Positions 52,099 through 61,500 of a stretch of DNA of 64,000 bases are shown piece after piece. The DNA comes from Actinomucor elegans (taxonomy: Eukaryota > Mucoromycota > Mucoromycetes > Mucorales > Mucoraceae). The notes under the pieces were generated by a model, which saw only the letters and a program-made list of their open reading frames with translations, was not told the origin of the DNA and did no database searches. The position numbers were made by a program, and so were the translations under genes. Within the stretch, counting starts at the first letter, position 1. Every line of letters starts with the position of its first letter. Location of the stretch: the NCBI GenBank assembly GCA_026027325.1, contig JAMSLZ010000005.1:186001-250000 (forward strand), written 5' to 3'.

Positions 52099-52185
52099 AT
52101 GATTTACAAATTTCTCAACCGATTTCGACCAAATGTTGCATCTGATGAACAGCTCTTGCACGTAACGAGCTCTTTCGTCTAGTAG
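52099..52185 (+). repeat. dispersed repeat family copy
   Basis: AATGATTTACAAATTTCTCA, ACCGATTTCGACCAAATGTT, GCATCTGATGAACAGCTCTT, then ACGAGCTCTTTCGTCTAGTA: left end to right end of the consensus. Confidence 0.65.
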
Positions 52186-52416
52186 GGCCTTCAACAGAGA
52201 GATTACTTTTGTAAAAGAAACTTTTTTTTTATTTTCGTTCTGGGTATTTTTGCACTGTCAGTACCCCTGGGTAAACTTTATAATGAAACTTTACGCTTGT
52301 TATATCCAAAAACTTTCTTTTTTAGCTTTTTCGTGTTAAAATAGATTGTGAAGTCTAGTAAAATGGGCCAAATGATGAGAGGAAGGTTTTAGAAGGCAAT
52401 GGTAATGAAAAAGGGT

Positions 52417-52424
52417 TATATATA
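52417..52424 (+). promoter_or_regulatory. TATA-like box upstream of the 7-TM gene
   Basis: TATATATA lies 209 bp before the chosen ATG, which implies a long leader containing a short upstream ORF (ATG at about 52490, 19 codons) or an unseen upstream exon. Confidence 0.35.
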
Positions 52425-52632
52425 GTAAGGACAAGCCAGTGTGTGGCTTCGAGTTTATTTTTACATTGTTATTTATACCTGACTTTCTGGATGAGGCTAC
52501 ACAGTGCAAAGAAACGGAACGGTTGGGCACCGCAATGGGCTTGGCATTAGCCTTTATTTGCGTTCTCAAAGTGTATTTTTACTTAGCATTCTTTCTCTTT
52601 GTTTCAATCATCTTGTACTATATACCTATATT

Positions 52633-53736
52633 ATGCTAGAACAAGAAAGTAGTGCCTGGCTCGTCTATAGTACATTGTTTAGTCTTACTACTATTATACT
52701 CTTGATACAATCAATACATCATTGGCATATTATGCCATTCACCATCTTCTCGCTCTTGATAGCTGGTGGGCATTTGTATATAGCTCTTGTGCCGTATTTT
52801 TCTCAGTCAGACGTACCTTGGCAGAGTCAAGAACCTATCATCAATCAAATACCAGCATTTTCAATACTAGTATTCGCAGGAATAGTCGACTGGCAATTTG
52901 TATATCTGAGGTTTATTGTAGCAACCTTGAAAAACTATAGACGATGGGGCAGTTTGCATCCAGTGGCTATGATCGAAGATACCACAAGCGAAGATTCAGC
53001 TGCAACAGCGGAAAGTGTCAATAACAGCAATCGTAGCAGCACCATATTTTATAATCCAATCACTACAACTCCTGCTTCAATAGCAGCAGCAATAACAAAG
53101 ATGAACGATTTAGAGTATTACTATAACATTTCATTTGTAGAGCAAGAAGATATACCAAAGCGTAAGCATAGTGTTGATAATAATAGTAGCTGCTCAGCTT
53201 CCAGCAAACGCCTATTTTGGATATACATCATCACAGTTATTCTATATGCTGCAACTACTGTAGTAGCCTTGATATGTGGAACAGTCATGACAGATCAACA
53301 GCAAGCGTCCTTAACGTTGGCTATATGTACGAGTATAATGACTCTACCAAGCATCATTAATGTATTGATCATTGTATACAAAGCCAGCAAATGCCACACT
53401 GGAGAAATCGCTCGTATTATAGGTCAAAATAGACAAGAAGCCATCATTTTAATACTAATGCCTTTACTGCTTATGATCGTTATGATAAACTTGACCATCT
53501 TTTCTTGGCTTGCCTATACATTGACTGCCAAACCTGTCACGTTTGACAGCGATGAAACCAATTGGATCATCCTTAAAGCCTTTGCTGTCTACCTTCCCTT
53601 GTATCTATTACTCATTTGTTGCATTTTAAAGCAGAAAAAGTTGGATTTAGAGATACAGCCAAGCACTGTCGCCTCTGCTAGTCAAAGTTTATTAGCAAAC
53701 AATAACTATAACTGTCATTACTATTACCAGAAATAA
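52633..53736 (+). CDS. seven-transmembrane protein of unknown family
   Basis: Single exon, 367 residues from the first in-frame ATG (MLEQESSAWL). Seven hydrophobic segments are visible at about 9-28, 33-54, 73-97, 194-218, 227-249, 268-296 and 311-333. A 96-residue hydrophilic Ser/Thr-rich loop separates segments 3 and 4, and a tail of about 35 residues ends in an Asn/Tyr-rich stretch. With a short N terminus outside, the long loop would be cytosolic loop 2 and the C terminus cytosolic. This is GPCR-like in topology, but I see no DRY, NPxxY or other family motif and do not recognise the protein. The reading frame is open upstream without an ATG and encodes another hydrophobic stretch, so an upstream exon is possible. 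The tRNase Z gene starts 70 bp downstream. Confidence 0.7.
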   Translation: MLEQESSAWLVYSTLFSLTTIILLIQSIHHWHIMPFTIFSLLIAGGHLYIALVPYFSQSDVPWQSQEPIINQIPAFSILVFAGIVDWQFVYLRFIVATLKNYRRWGSLHPVAMIEDTTSEDSAATAESVNNSNRSSTIFYNPITTTPASIAAAITKMNDLEYYYNISFVEQEDIPKRKHSVDNNSSCSASSKRLFWIYIITVILYAATTVVALICGTVMTDQQQASLTLAICTSIMTLPSIINVLIIVYKASKCHTGEIARIIGQNRQEAIILILMPLLLMIVMINLTIFSWLAYTLTAKPVTFDSDETNWIILKAFAVYLPLYLLLICCILKQKKLDLEIQPSTVASASQSLLANNNYNCHYYYQK

Positions 53737-53740
53737 TCAT

Positions 53741-53746
53741 AATAAA
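53741..53746 (+). terminator. polyadenylation signal of the 7-TM gene
   Basis: AATAAA four bases after the stop codon, and 15 bp before the TATA box of the next gene. Confidence 0.5.
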
Positions 53747-53760
53747 GAACCGCAATGAAA

Positions 53761-53767
53761 TATAAAA
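53761..53767 (+). promoter_or_regulatory. TATA box of the tRNase Z gene
   Basis: TATAAAA stands 46 bp before the ATG at 53807, inside the presumed 3' UTR of the upstream 7-TM gene. Confidence 0.55.
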
Positions 53768-53806
53768 CGCGGCTTTTCCTTTTTCTCGGACCAAAACAAA
53801 AAAAAA

Positions 53807-54988
53807 ATGGTCGCAACCATGGATATCACGTTTTTAGGCACAGGCAGTGCTCAGCCAAGTGCAACTAGAAACCATCAAGCCATGGCTCTACGCGTCGATG
53901 GTGACATTTGGCTATTTGATTGTGGAGAAGCGACGCAACATCAACTGCAAAAGAGCACATTGAAAATGGGCAAAATTACACGCATCTTTATAACCCATAT
54001 GCATGGTGATCATTGCTTTGGATTAGCTCCACTCCTTTGTAGTATGACTGATAATCTAAATCCTGCAAACAGTAGCAGCGCCATTAGTAAAGATCTCGAA
54101 AGTCAAGTGCCTATCGATATATACGGACCCACGCCATTAAGATCTTGGCTTCGGAACACGCTCAAATCCACGTATTCTAACTTGGGTCGACCCTATCGAG
54201 TTCATGAGCTCCTCCAAGAAGACGATCCCATTGATCTCAACGAAAATATGCACCATAATGAATTACCGGGCCAAAATATAAAGGCTTCGGCCAAACACGA
54301 CGCGTTTACACTGCCTCTGTATCTCTCGGGCAAAAAGGGTTATTGTGTCCAAGCTGCGGCTATTCAGCACTCGATCCCTTCTTTGGGTTATGTAGTCCGC
54401 GAGCCTGATTGGCCAGGTAAAGTGGACAGTTTGATTCCATTGATCAAGAAGAATAGTGCAGCATTAAAAAGCCTCGGTTATGCTAACCCGATGTGTTTAT
54501 TGGGAAAAATACAACGATCCAATGAAGCATTCACGTTGCCTGATGGGCAGCTGTTGGCGCCGCCTCCACGTCGCCCTGGACGTGAAGTAGTGATATTAGG
54601 AGATACCAAGGATCCTTCTGCTCTGATTCCCATTACGCATTGCCCTTCTTTGCTTGTGCACGAAGCAACAAACGCTTTAACTCGACTAGACACTATGAAT
54701 ATCAAAGAAGGCGCACCTTTACCGACATTTGAAGAAGTGGAATCTAGGACAAAAGACCATGGTCATTCGACTCCGCAAATGGCAGGACAGTTTGCTAAAC
54801 AGATCAAATGTAAAAAGCTAATTCTAACACATTTCAGTGCTCGTTATCGAGGTGACGAAGATCCAGAAGCTTTGGAAGTAATGGAAGAGATTCGAGCATT
54901 AGCAGTACAAGCGTTTGATCGAAGGGATAAAGACGTGCTTTGTGCTAGAGATCTATGGTCATACGATATAAAAATGGATAATAAATAA
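53807..54988 (+). CDS. trz1: tRNase Z, short (ELAC1-like) form
   Basis: Single exon, 393 residues. It removes 3' trailers from precursor tRNAs so that CCA can be added. The metallo-beta-lactamase fold is clear: an N-terminal ITFLGTGSAQPS strand-loop, GDIWLFDCGEATQHQ, then the zinc motif THMHGDH (His64, His66, Asp68, His69), LGDTKDP, TKDHGHSTPQMAG and LTHFSARYRG. The length fits the short tRNase Z form (about 300-400 residues), not the long form of about 800 residues that yeast Trz1 represents. There is no mitochondrial targeting sequence, so nuclear or cytosolic action is likely. Met5 (MDITFLGTGS) is an alternative start. The gene is immediately downstream of the 7-TM gene and converges on the CHERP-like gene. 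Confidence 0.94.
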   Translation: MVATMDITFLGTGSAQPSATRNHQAMALRVDGDIWLFDCGEATQHQLQKSTLKMGKITRIFITHMHGDHCFGLAPLLCSMTDNLNPANSSSAISKDLESQVPIDIYGPTPLRSWLRNTLKSTYSNLGRPYRVHELLQEDDPIDLNENMHHNELPGQNIKASAKHDAFTLPLYLSGKKGYCVQAAAIQHSIPSLGYVVREPDWPGKVDSLIPLIKKNSAALKSLGYANPMCLLGKIQRSNEAFTLPDGQLLAPPPRRPGREVVILGDTKDPSALIPITHCPSLLVHEATNALTRLDTMNIKEGAPLPTFEEVESRTKDHGHSTPQMAGQFAKQIKCKKLILTHFSARYRGDEDPEALEVMEEIRALAVQAFDRRDKDVLCARDLWSYDIKMDNK

Positions 54989-55244
54989 TAGATGAAGTAT
55001 CTTGATACTAGTTTGCGATTGATATATTATTTGAAAACCACAGTTTGTTACTAATGTAATCTTTATAGACCTATTAATGGATATGAAGGATTTTAGCAAA
55101 GTTCGTACTGAATCAAGTTGCGTAGGGATCATGTTATACCTTATGCTTAACAGCTATACAACCTACACTTTAGGAAAACATCAAAATATCTTATAGTTTA
55201 GTGTACAAAAAGAATGAAGGTTTATTTTGATAGGATAGATTGCA

Positions 55245-57240
55245 TTAGAGACTGTTACATTCTCTTGCCAAATGACCCACCTTTGATGATAAGAAATATG
55301 GTTAGATATACAGCTTAAATAAGAATAGGGCAATGTAATACCTTGTTGCATCTATAGCAAGTCATTGGTTGATGAGGTTCACGTTTATTGAATGCTTGAC
55401 TCTTGTTTCGTCTAAAGCTGTCAAACTCATCTAGAGCACTTTTACTTCCAAGTCCGATAAATCTATTTTCTGGTGCAATTTCGAGTCCAGAGTTAAAATC
55501 TGCCCCTCTGTTAGTATTACTACCAGATCTATAATTTGATGTAAATGAAGTTGGTGGTAGTGGTGGTGGTGATCGACTGCGACTAGTGTATGATATTCTT
55601 TCTCTTCTTGATGATGGGCTTCTTTCCATTCCTCTTCTACCAACAGGGCTTCTGCCTCGAGGAGGGCTTCTGCCTCGAGGAGGGCTTCTTCGACGCAATG
55701 GCGGACTACGACTGCGACTGCGACTTCTACTATAACTTTGGCGTCTACGATATGAAGAATGATAGCGATGATGCGACAGACTGCGACTCCTACCGCGACT
55801 TCTACTACGACTTCTACTGTGACTTCTACTGCGACTTCCACTGCGACTTCTACTGCGACTTCTACTGCGACTTCTACTGCGACTTCCACTGCGACTTCTA
55901 CTATAACGGTTATAATTTCTACTGTTGCTACCACTATATGAAGATTTATTGTATTCTCGACTTCTTGATCTGCTCGCTTGCTGTCGGCGATTCTCTAATA
56001 GCTCTTGTTTCCTTTGAATCTTAGATTCTATATATCGATCTAGATAACCTTTCTCCCATCCTTGGACGTCAACATGATTTGCTGCAGAAGACTTTTCGTC
56101 AAATATCACATCGTCTGCACTTGCCAGATCTAATCCTTCATAGAAATTATTCACAGCATCTAACAGTTCTTTTGAAGGTTGTGGACGAGGAAATGGATAT
56201 TTGATTATAGCTGGATCGATTGGCTTATAGGCATCGTTCTACAAGATATAGATTAGCGTTTCAATCGTAGGGAATAAAGGTACGGCTCAACCAAACCTCA
56301 GCAAGAAGCATTAACCCAGCAGGCATCTCATAGTATTGCTTTTCTGGAGGTAGCTGCTGTTGAACAATGAGATCTTGTTGAAGTGACAGTGCAGGAGGTG
56401 GTCTTGGTGCTTGAATAGATGATGGAGAATTGTTATACTGCTGTACTTGAGGATAAAAAGGGTTAGGAGGAGATGCTTGCTGGTATCGCTGATGGTGGTA
56501 TAGAAAAGAAGGAAAACCTGGCTGTTGACTCATTGGATAATTGGTAGTAGTTTGTTGGAAAGGCGATTGCGGGTGAAAAGAGGCTGCTTGCCCTGTAACA
56601 TCGCGTCTAATATTGCTGATAGTGTTCGAGTCAAAAATGCTTTTATCGCTCCAAAAAGTAATAACCTGGCCCTTTGATTGAGTACAAATGGTTTGTTGTT
56701 AGTTTGAAAAACATACCTTCATTACTTTAGCTTTGTATTCGGCTGATTCTGCAGCCTCATAAGCCAATTTTAACAGCGGCACTAGTGCTGGTAGCATCGC
56801 GTCTTTCATCCAGAATAACTGTTTCCTGGCACTGGTTTTCTTGTTAGAACTGTATCACAACATCATATGCTATTTACTCACGTATGGAATAGAATATCGT
56901 TCAATAAATATATGATATGTATCCTTTCTTCTTGTCCAGATCGTGATCTTGAAAGGGATAGAATATATTGCATTAAAGCAATGATGTGCGCCGGTGAATG
57001 GCAATGCTCAAATACCCAGGTCTTTCCAGTCTACCATGAATTAGTTTTAATATTCTGATTAAAACAGTAAGCCCTATAGCAACTTACTTCTATGTTTGCC
57101 TTCGAGCACTCGTGCATAATCAAGTGAAGAATCACACGAAAATCCTCGACATTTCGCTTTGTCAATGTCCTCGAGCTACCATCGAGCATAGTTCGAAGTA
57201 AACTTTGGAAAACAGCCGCTGGTGAATTGGGATCGGCCAT
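55245..57240 (-). CDS. cherp: CHERP-like splicing-associated protein (CID, RS region, CCHC zinc knuckle)
   Basis: Six exons (57240-57088, 57030-56882, 56831-56717, 56665-56297, 56238-55342, 55280-55245) encode 572 residues. Residues 1 to about 140 form a CID/RPR domain (EDFRVILHLIMHECSKANIE, HIIYLLNDILFHT, LFWMKDAMLPALVPLLKLAY), which in this family binds the RNA polymerase II CTD. A Pro/Gln-rich linker leads to LPPEKQYYEMPAGLMLLAEV and AYKPIDPAIIKYP, a block characteristic of CHERP. An RS region follows (about 348-470), then a C-terminal CCHC knuckle (C556, C559, H564, C569). Animal CHERP associates with U2 snRNP; the same role here is inferred. Compared with animal CHERP there is no N-terminal SWAP domain and no G-patch. 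Intron 2 is set at 50 nt because a CTAAC branch site lies after the nearer acceptor, which would leave only 32 nt. Confidence 0.85.
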
Positions 57241-57831
57241 AGCAAATAGTAAAATGAGGTTTTGTTGAACAATAACGAGTAAAAAGCCATGTAATATCTG
57301 AACAAAAAAGTGCCTAGCTGGAGTAATCCCCGACACGTAATTTTTTAACTAGGATGCGCGCCATTGGACACAGACTAAGATTGACTGTCAATTAGTTTAA
57401 CTAATATTGTATATAAAAGCATCCCAATGACTATTGAAGGACATACTTTTCTTTGAGTGTGTACGCTTTTTACAGACACATGTATTCCCTAGATTATATG
57501 CATTTCTTACAACAGATATACTTCAGTTTCTAATAAAATGCGACGTAACTTTTAAAAGAAAAAAATATATTCAATGATGCTATAAGTTGACGTCTTGTTT
57601 AATAAATGTAGCCAGCGTCATGCATATATACTTAACAGATTGGATATTATCGACATCTTAGATTTCCTTTTTTTAGTCAACCTTGGATTTCAATGCATAT
57701 ATTTTCTTGACGTATTTCTTCTAATGGCAATATCCTTAGTTTCATACAGAATGACTTTTGATTTTTGTGCGCTATTAACTTATTTTTTGTAAAGCATACC
57801 AATTATTCCTCAAAAAAAAAATATTATTAGT
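57241..57831. other. gene-free stretch upstream of CHERP-like gene
   Basis: AT-rich, no supported gene. It contains the CHERP-like promoter side and the 5-bp TTAGT (57827-57831) that appears to be the target site of the retrotransposon. Confidence 0.5.
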
Positions 57832-58337
57832 TGTTGTAAAGGTGGTAGATAAAGATTTTGGAAGATAGAAATACTTTTAAAACTGTGGATAGTTTTTTAT
57901 TAGAGATCAAGAATTGATTAACTGGTCAAAAGGTGATAAAACGCATCTCTTATATACTTTTTCTCGGTCGGTACTTGATTCTAAATTCATATTACGATTT
58001 GCCAGGAACAAGGTTGGACTGCGTATAAAGAAGACCAGGGATAATAACCAAATGAGCGGACCAAGATTAGCGGCGAGGAGTGTCGGGATCAATATATCCA
58101 AAGGTAATAGTATTGAATGTAATATTTGGTGTGAGAGATAGTATTTATCAATTAGCGTCTACTTGCTCAGAGTGATATATAAATAAAGATATTTTAACAT
58201 AATCAAATACAGTCATTTACATTCTGGTTCTTGGTAATAATGCTTTATACACTTCTGCAGCTATATATAAGGATATCTATACGATTTTCTATCTGTACAG
58301 TATTCTCTTATTAATATAATTATGAGCGTTTACAACA
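57832..58337 (-). repeat. 3' LTR of the retrotransposon
   Basis: 506 bp, 5660 bp from its partner with constant offset. It begins TGTTGTAAAGG and ends GCGTTTACAACA on the plus strand. The short frames inside it are identical in both LTRs and are not genes. Confidence 0.93.
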
Positions 58338-58352
58338 TTATCCTCCACCAGA
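58338..58352 (-). other. polypurine tract
   Basis: The minus strand reads TCTGGTGGAGGATAA directly before the TGTTG of the 3' LTR, the expected place for plus-strand DNA priming. Confidence 0.6.
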
Positions 58353-58520
58353 ATCAAACAAACTTGTATTGATTCGGCAAGTGCGTCAGTTCCACCAAAT
58401 AGTACATTCATGCGGCTGAGTTTTGATTAACACGCTCAGGTATACCTCCTTTTACGCACCAATTCAGGGTCTTTTCTTGCATCGTGGCTTTTCTTGGTTC
58501 TTGTTTCATAACTTGCCTAC

Positions 58521-61500
58521 TTATTCTATCTTTCTTTTCTTGTTTGAACGTCTATTCAGTATTCTCTCTTCTCTACTCGTAGTGGCTGCAATATTTGCTC
58601 TTTTGTTTTTCGACATCTCGATCGCTACATTTGACATCTCATTCCCATTGCATTTAGGAATCTTGGAAGTTCCAACTTTTTTGCGTCTGTTAGGTTCAGA
58701 GTTTTGAATTGACTGTTCGACTCTAGTTTGCTCTAAACGTCGTAATTCTCTTTGCTTATTCCAGTACCGTTGAATGATAGTTGGATCGGTGAAATCACTT
58801 GCTTTTTGCCAAGTATTTTCTTTCTCAGAATAACCTTTCCACTTAATCAAGTATTCTCGATGACCTTCTTCACCTCGATGATCACGGATACCTTCGACTT
58901 CGTAGTATTCTTCTTCGATACTAGACTCATCCAGGGTAACTACTTTCAATTCCGACGGTACATAGTTTCGGGATAATAATTCATTCTGTTCATCCTTTAG
59001 TTCATACGATCCACCAGTATTTCTTCGAACAACAGTGTAAGGTCCCTCATAAATCGGAGCTAACTTACTAGATCGATTCTGTAATCTGATCATGACATGC
59101 GTTCCAACTGGAATGTCGACAAGAACACTCTTTTGATTGAACTTTTTGTTATATTCCTCATTTATCTTCTGAGTTCTTTCGAGGATGGCTGGGAATACGA
59201 TCTTATCCATGTAATCTACGCGTTCTTCCAACTCTCGCATGGTCATAGACTCAATGGGTAGTTTGAACTTCTTCTCGTTCCCGTAGTCATCAGGTAAGTT
59301 GACTCTACGTGCAAACATCAAGGAGAAGGGAGAACTCATAGTTTTTGCTTTAATGTGTCGGTTCATGCAGAGCTGTATGATAGGAAGATAATACGCCCAA
59401 CTATGACTGTCTGACTTCATCATTTTTCTTAACGTGTTAGTTGCGGTACGAACTGCATTTTCCGCTGCTCCATTTGCTCGAGGATGATATGGCGTAGTGT
59501 ATCTTCTATCAATTCCTAGGTTCTTCGAAATACTGTTCATCACAGCATTCTTGAACTCTAGACCATTATCAGACTGGCAAATACGTGGAACACCAAAATC
59601 ACCATAGACTTTGACCAACTCTTTTGCAACAGTATCGGATTGTTTGTTCTTCAGAGGTCTGAGAATAACGAATTTCGAACAAATATCTGTTATAACCAAC
59701 ATGTAAACATATCCTTCTTCAGTTACGTCAAAAGGTCCAGCCAAGTCGATAGCAATATGATCAAATGGTCGGTTGGCTACAACATTAGATAATGGGTGAT
59801 AACCTCTCTTACTGATGTTGTGCTTTTGACATTCAACACACGAACTAACAATGTCTTTTGCTTCTGCGTAGATATTCGCCCAATGGAGACCTTGTGAATG
59901 TAAATCTCGCACAATTGCTTGCGATCCAAAGTGTCCAAATGCATGCGCTTCTTTCAACAGAGCATCTCTCTCTTCTTCAGGAGGAGTCATATAGTCAGTC
60001 AGCTCATCTTTTCTTTCAACTAGTTTAGTCGCGAGTACGTTAATCGTTTTATCTCGGCTAAATCGCTTTTTTCTAATGATGGCTTTCTTTTTAGGGCTTC
60101 GTCTGATGATTTTGCTCGTAACACTATCCTCCACCAGTTTGTTTTCATCTTCTAAAGGTGAATACAAACGGCTCAGAATATCAGGCAATTTGTTCAATAT
60201 ACCGGGGATGTGCACTACATCAAAATCAAAATCCAGAAGAGTCTCGATCCATCCAATTAACATGGGATTTGCGATCTTTTGCGTATGTAAGTATACTAGT
60301 GCCTTGTGATCTGTAAATACAGTGAACTTTTTGCCCCATATATACTTGCGAAACTTCAGTAATGCTAACACGACTGCATACAATTCTCTTTTAGTAGTGC
60401 TCCAACGGCGTTGTGAAGGTGACAAGGAGCTCGATACAAATCCTATGTAAAGATCTTGGCCGGCCTCATTCTTTTGAAACAACACTGCCGCGACACCATA
60501 AAGTGATGCGTCTGTAGCTACGTAAAACTGTTTTGACAAATCCGGATAATGCAGCATCATCTTCGACTGCAAAATCTCTTTGATAGTTTCAAAGCTCTTA
60601 GTGTGACGATCGGTCCACAGCTCTTCCACATTCTCTGCATTCACTAAACTGGTGAGTGGTTCTGCTACTCTGGAAATCATCGGAACGAATTCTCTCAGGT
60701 AATTGACCAAACCCATAAATTGCTGGATGTGTTTCTTATTTTTATTTGGAAGTGGCCACTTTGAAACATTGGTAAGTTTTGATTGATCCACACGAACTCC
60801 TGAAGCGTCCACTACAAATCCCAACATACGAACTGAATGTTGAAACCATGAACACTTGGATTCTTTCAGGATTAAATTTGCGGAATTTAATCTGTCAATC
60901 ACAAACTTTACATCTTTTGCATGCTGTTCGATACTTTCACTGGCAACAATACAGTCATCCACGAAGTTCTGAACGCAATCAATACCTTCAAACAAGGTTG
61001 CCATGACCTTTTGAAATTGCGAGGTTAGCATTTTCACTCCAAAGCACGCTTTTTGAAAGGAAAAGCCATTGCCATTATAAGTAAACGATAACTTGTGTAC
61101 ATCCTCGGGTGCCACTTTGAATCGATGATATGCATTCGACAAATCCAAAGTTGTAAACACTTTTTTACCGGCCAAGTTATCAAAGATATCCTTAACCAAA
61201 GGTACGGGAAAATTGAATGTTGGAGGTAGAATTTGATTCAACGATCTCACATCTAAACACGCTCTATGGCTCACAATCTCACCATCTTTGTTACGTTTAG
61301 GAACAAGCAGTAATGGACTGTTGAATGACGTGTTTACTCGGGATCGAATGATTGTACCTGTTTCCAACCATTCTTTTATTTGCTTATCGAGAACTGGTCT
61401 TAATGCATAAGGGATGGGGTATTGACGTCTATACGCCGTTGCACCCTCTTTCGTAGGTAATCGAACAATGGATTCAGGCAAAGGACATGAAGATGTTATG

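Larger units (their letters stand above)
48418..52416. other. gene-free stretch rich in diverged repeats
   Basis: 4 kb without a supported gene. At least six diverged copies of the dispersed repeat family lie here, in both orientations, plus a 22-A run (50599-50620). Confidence 0.5.

Noticed and set aside
55590..56024. Open frames antisense to, or in another frame of, the RS region (poly Asp/Cys/Tyr or poly Val/Glu)
   Set aside because: They are by-products of the repetitive AGA/CGA/TCG codons of the RS region and have no start context or family.
56850..56881. A 32-nt intron in the CHERP-like gene
   Set aside because: Too short. The CTAAC branch site lies just after that acceptor, and the next in-phase CAG gives a 50-nt intron.
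57907..58141. Paired short open frames on both strands in the LTR, repeated at 63567-63801
   Set aside because: They are identical because the LTRs are identical; LTRs of this class do not encode proteins.
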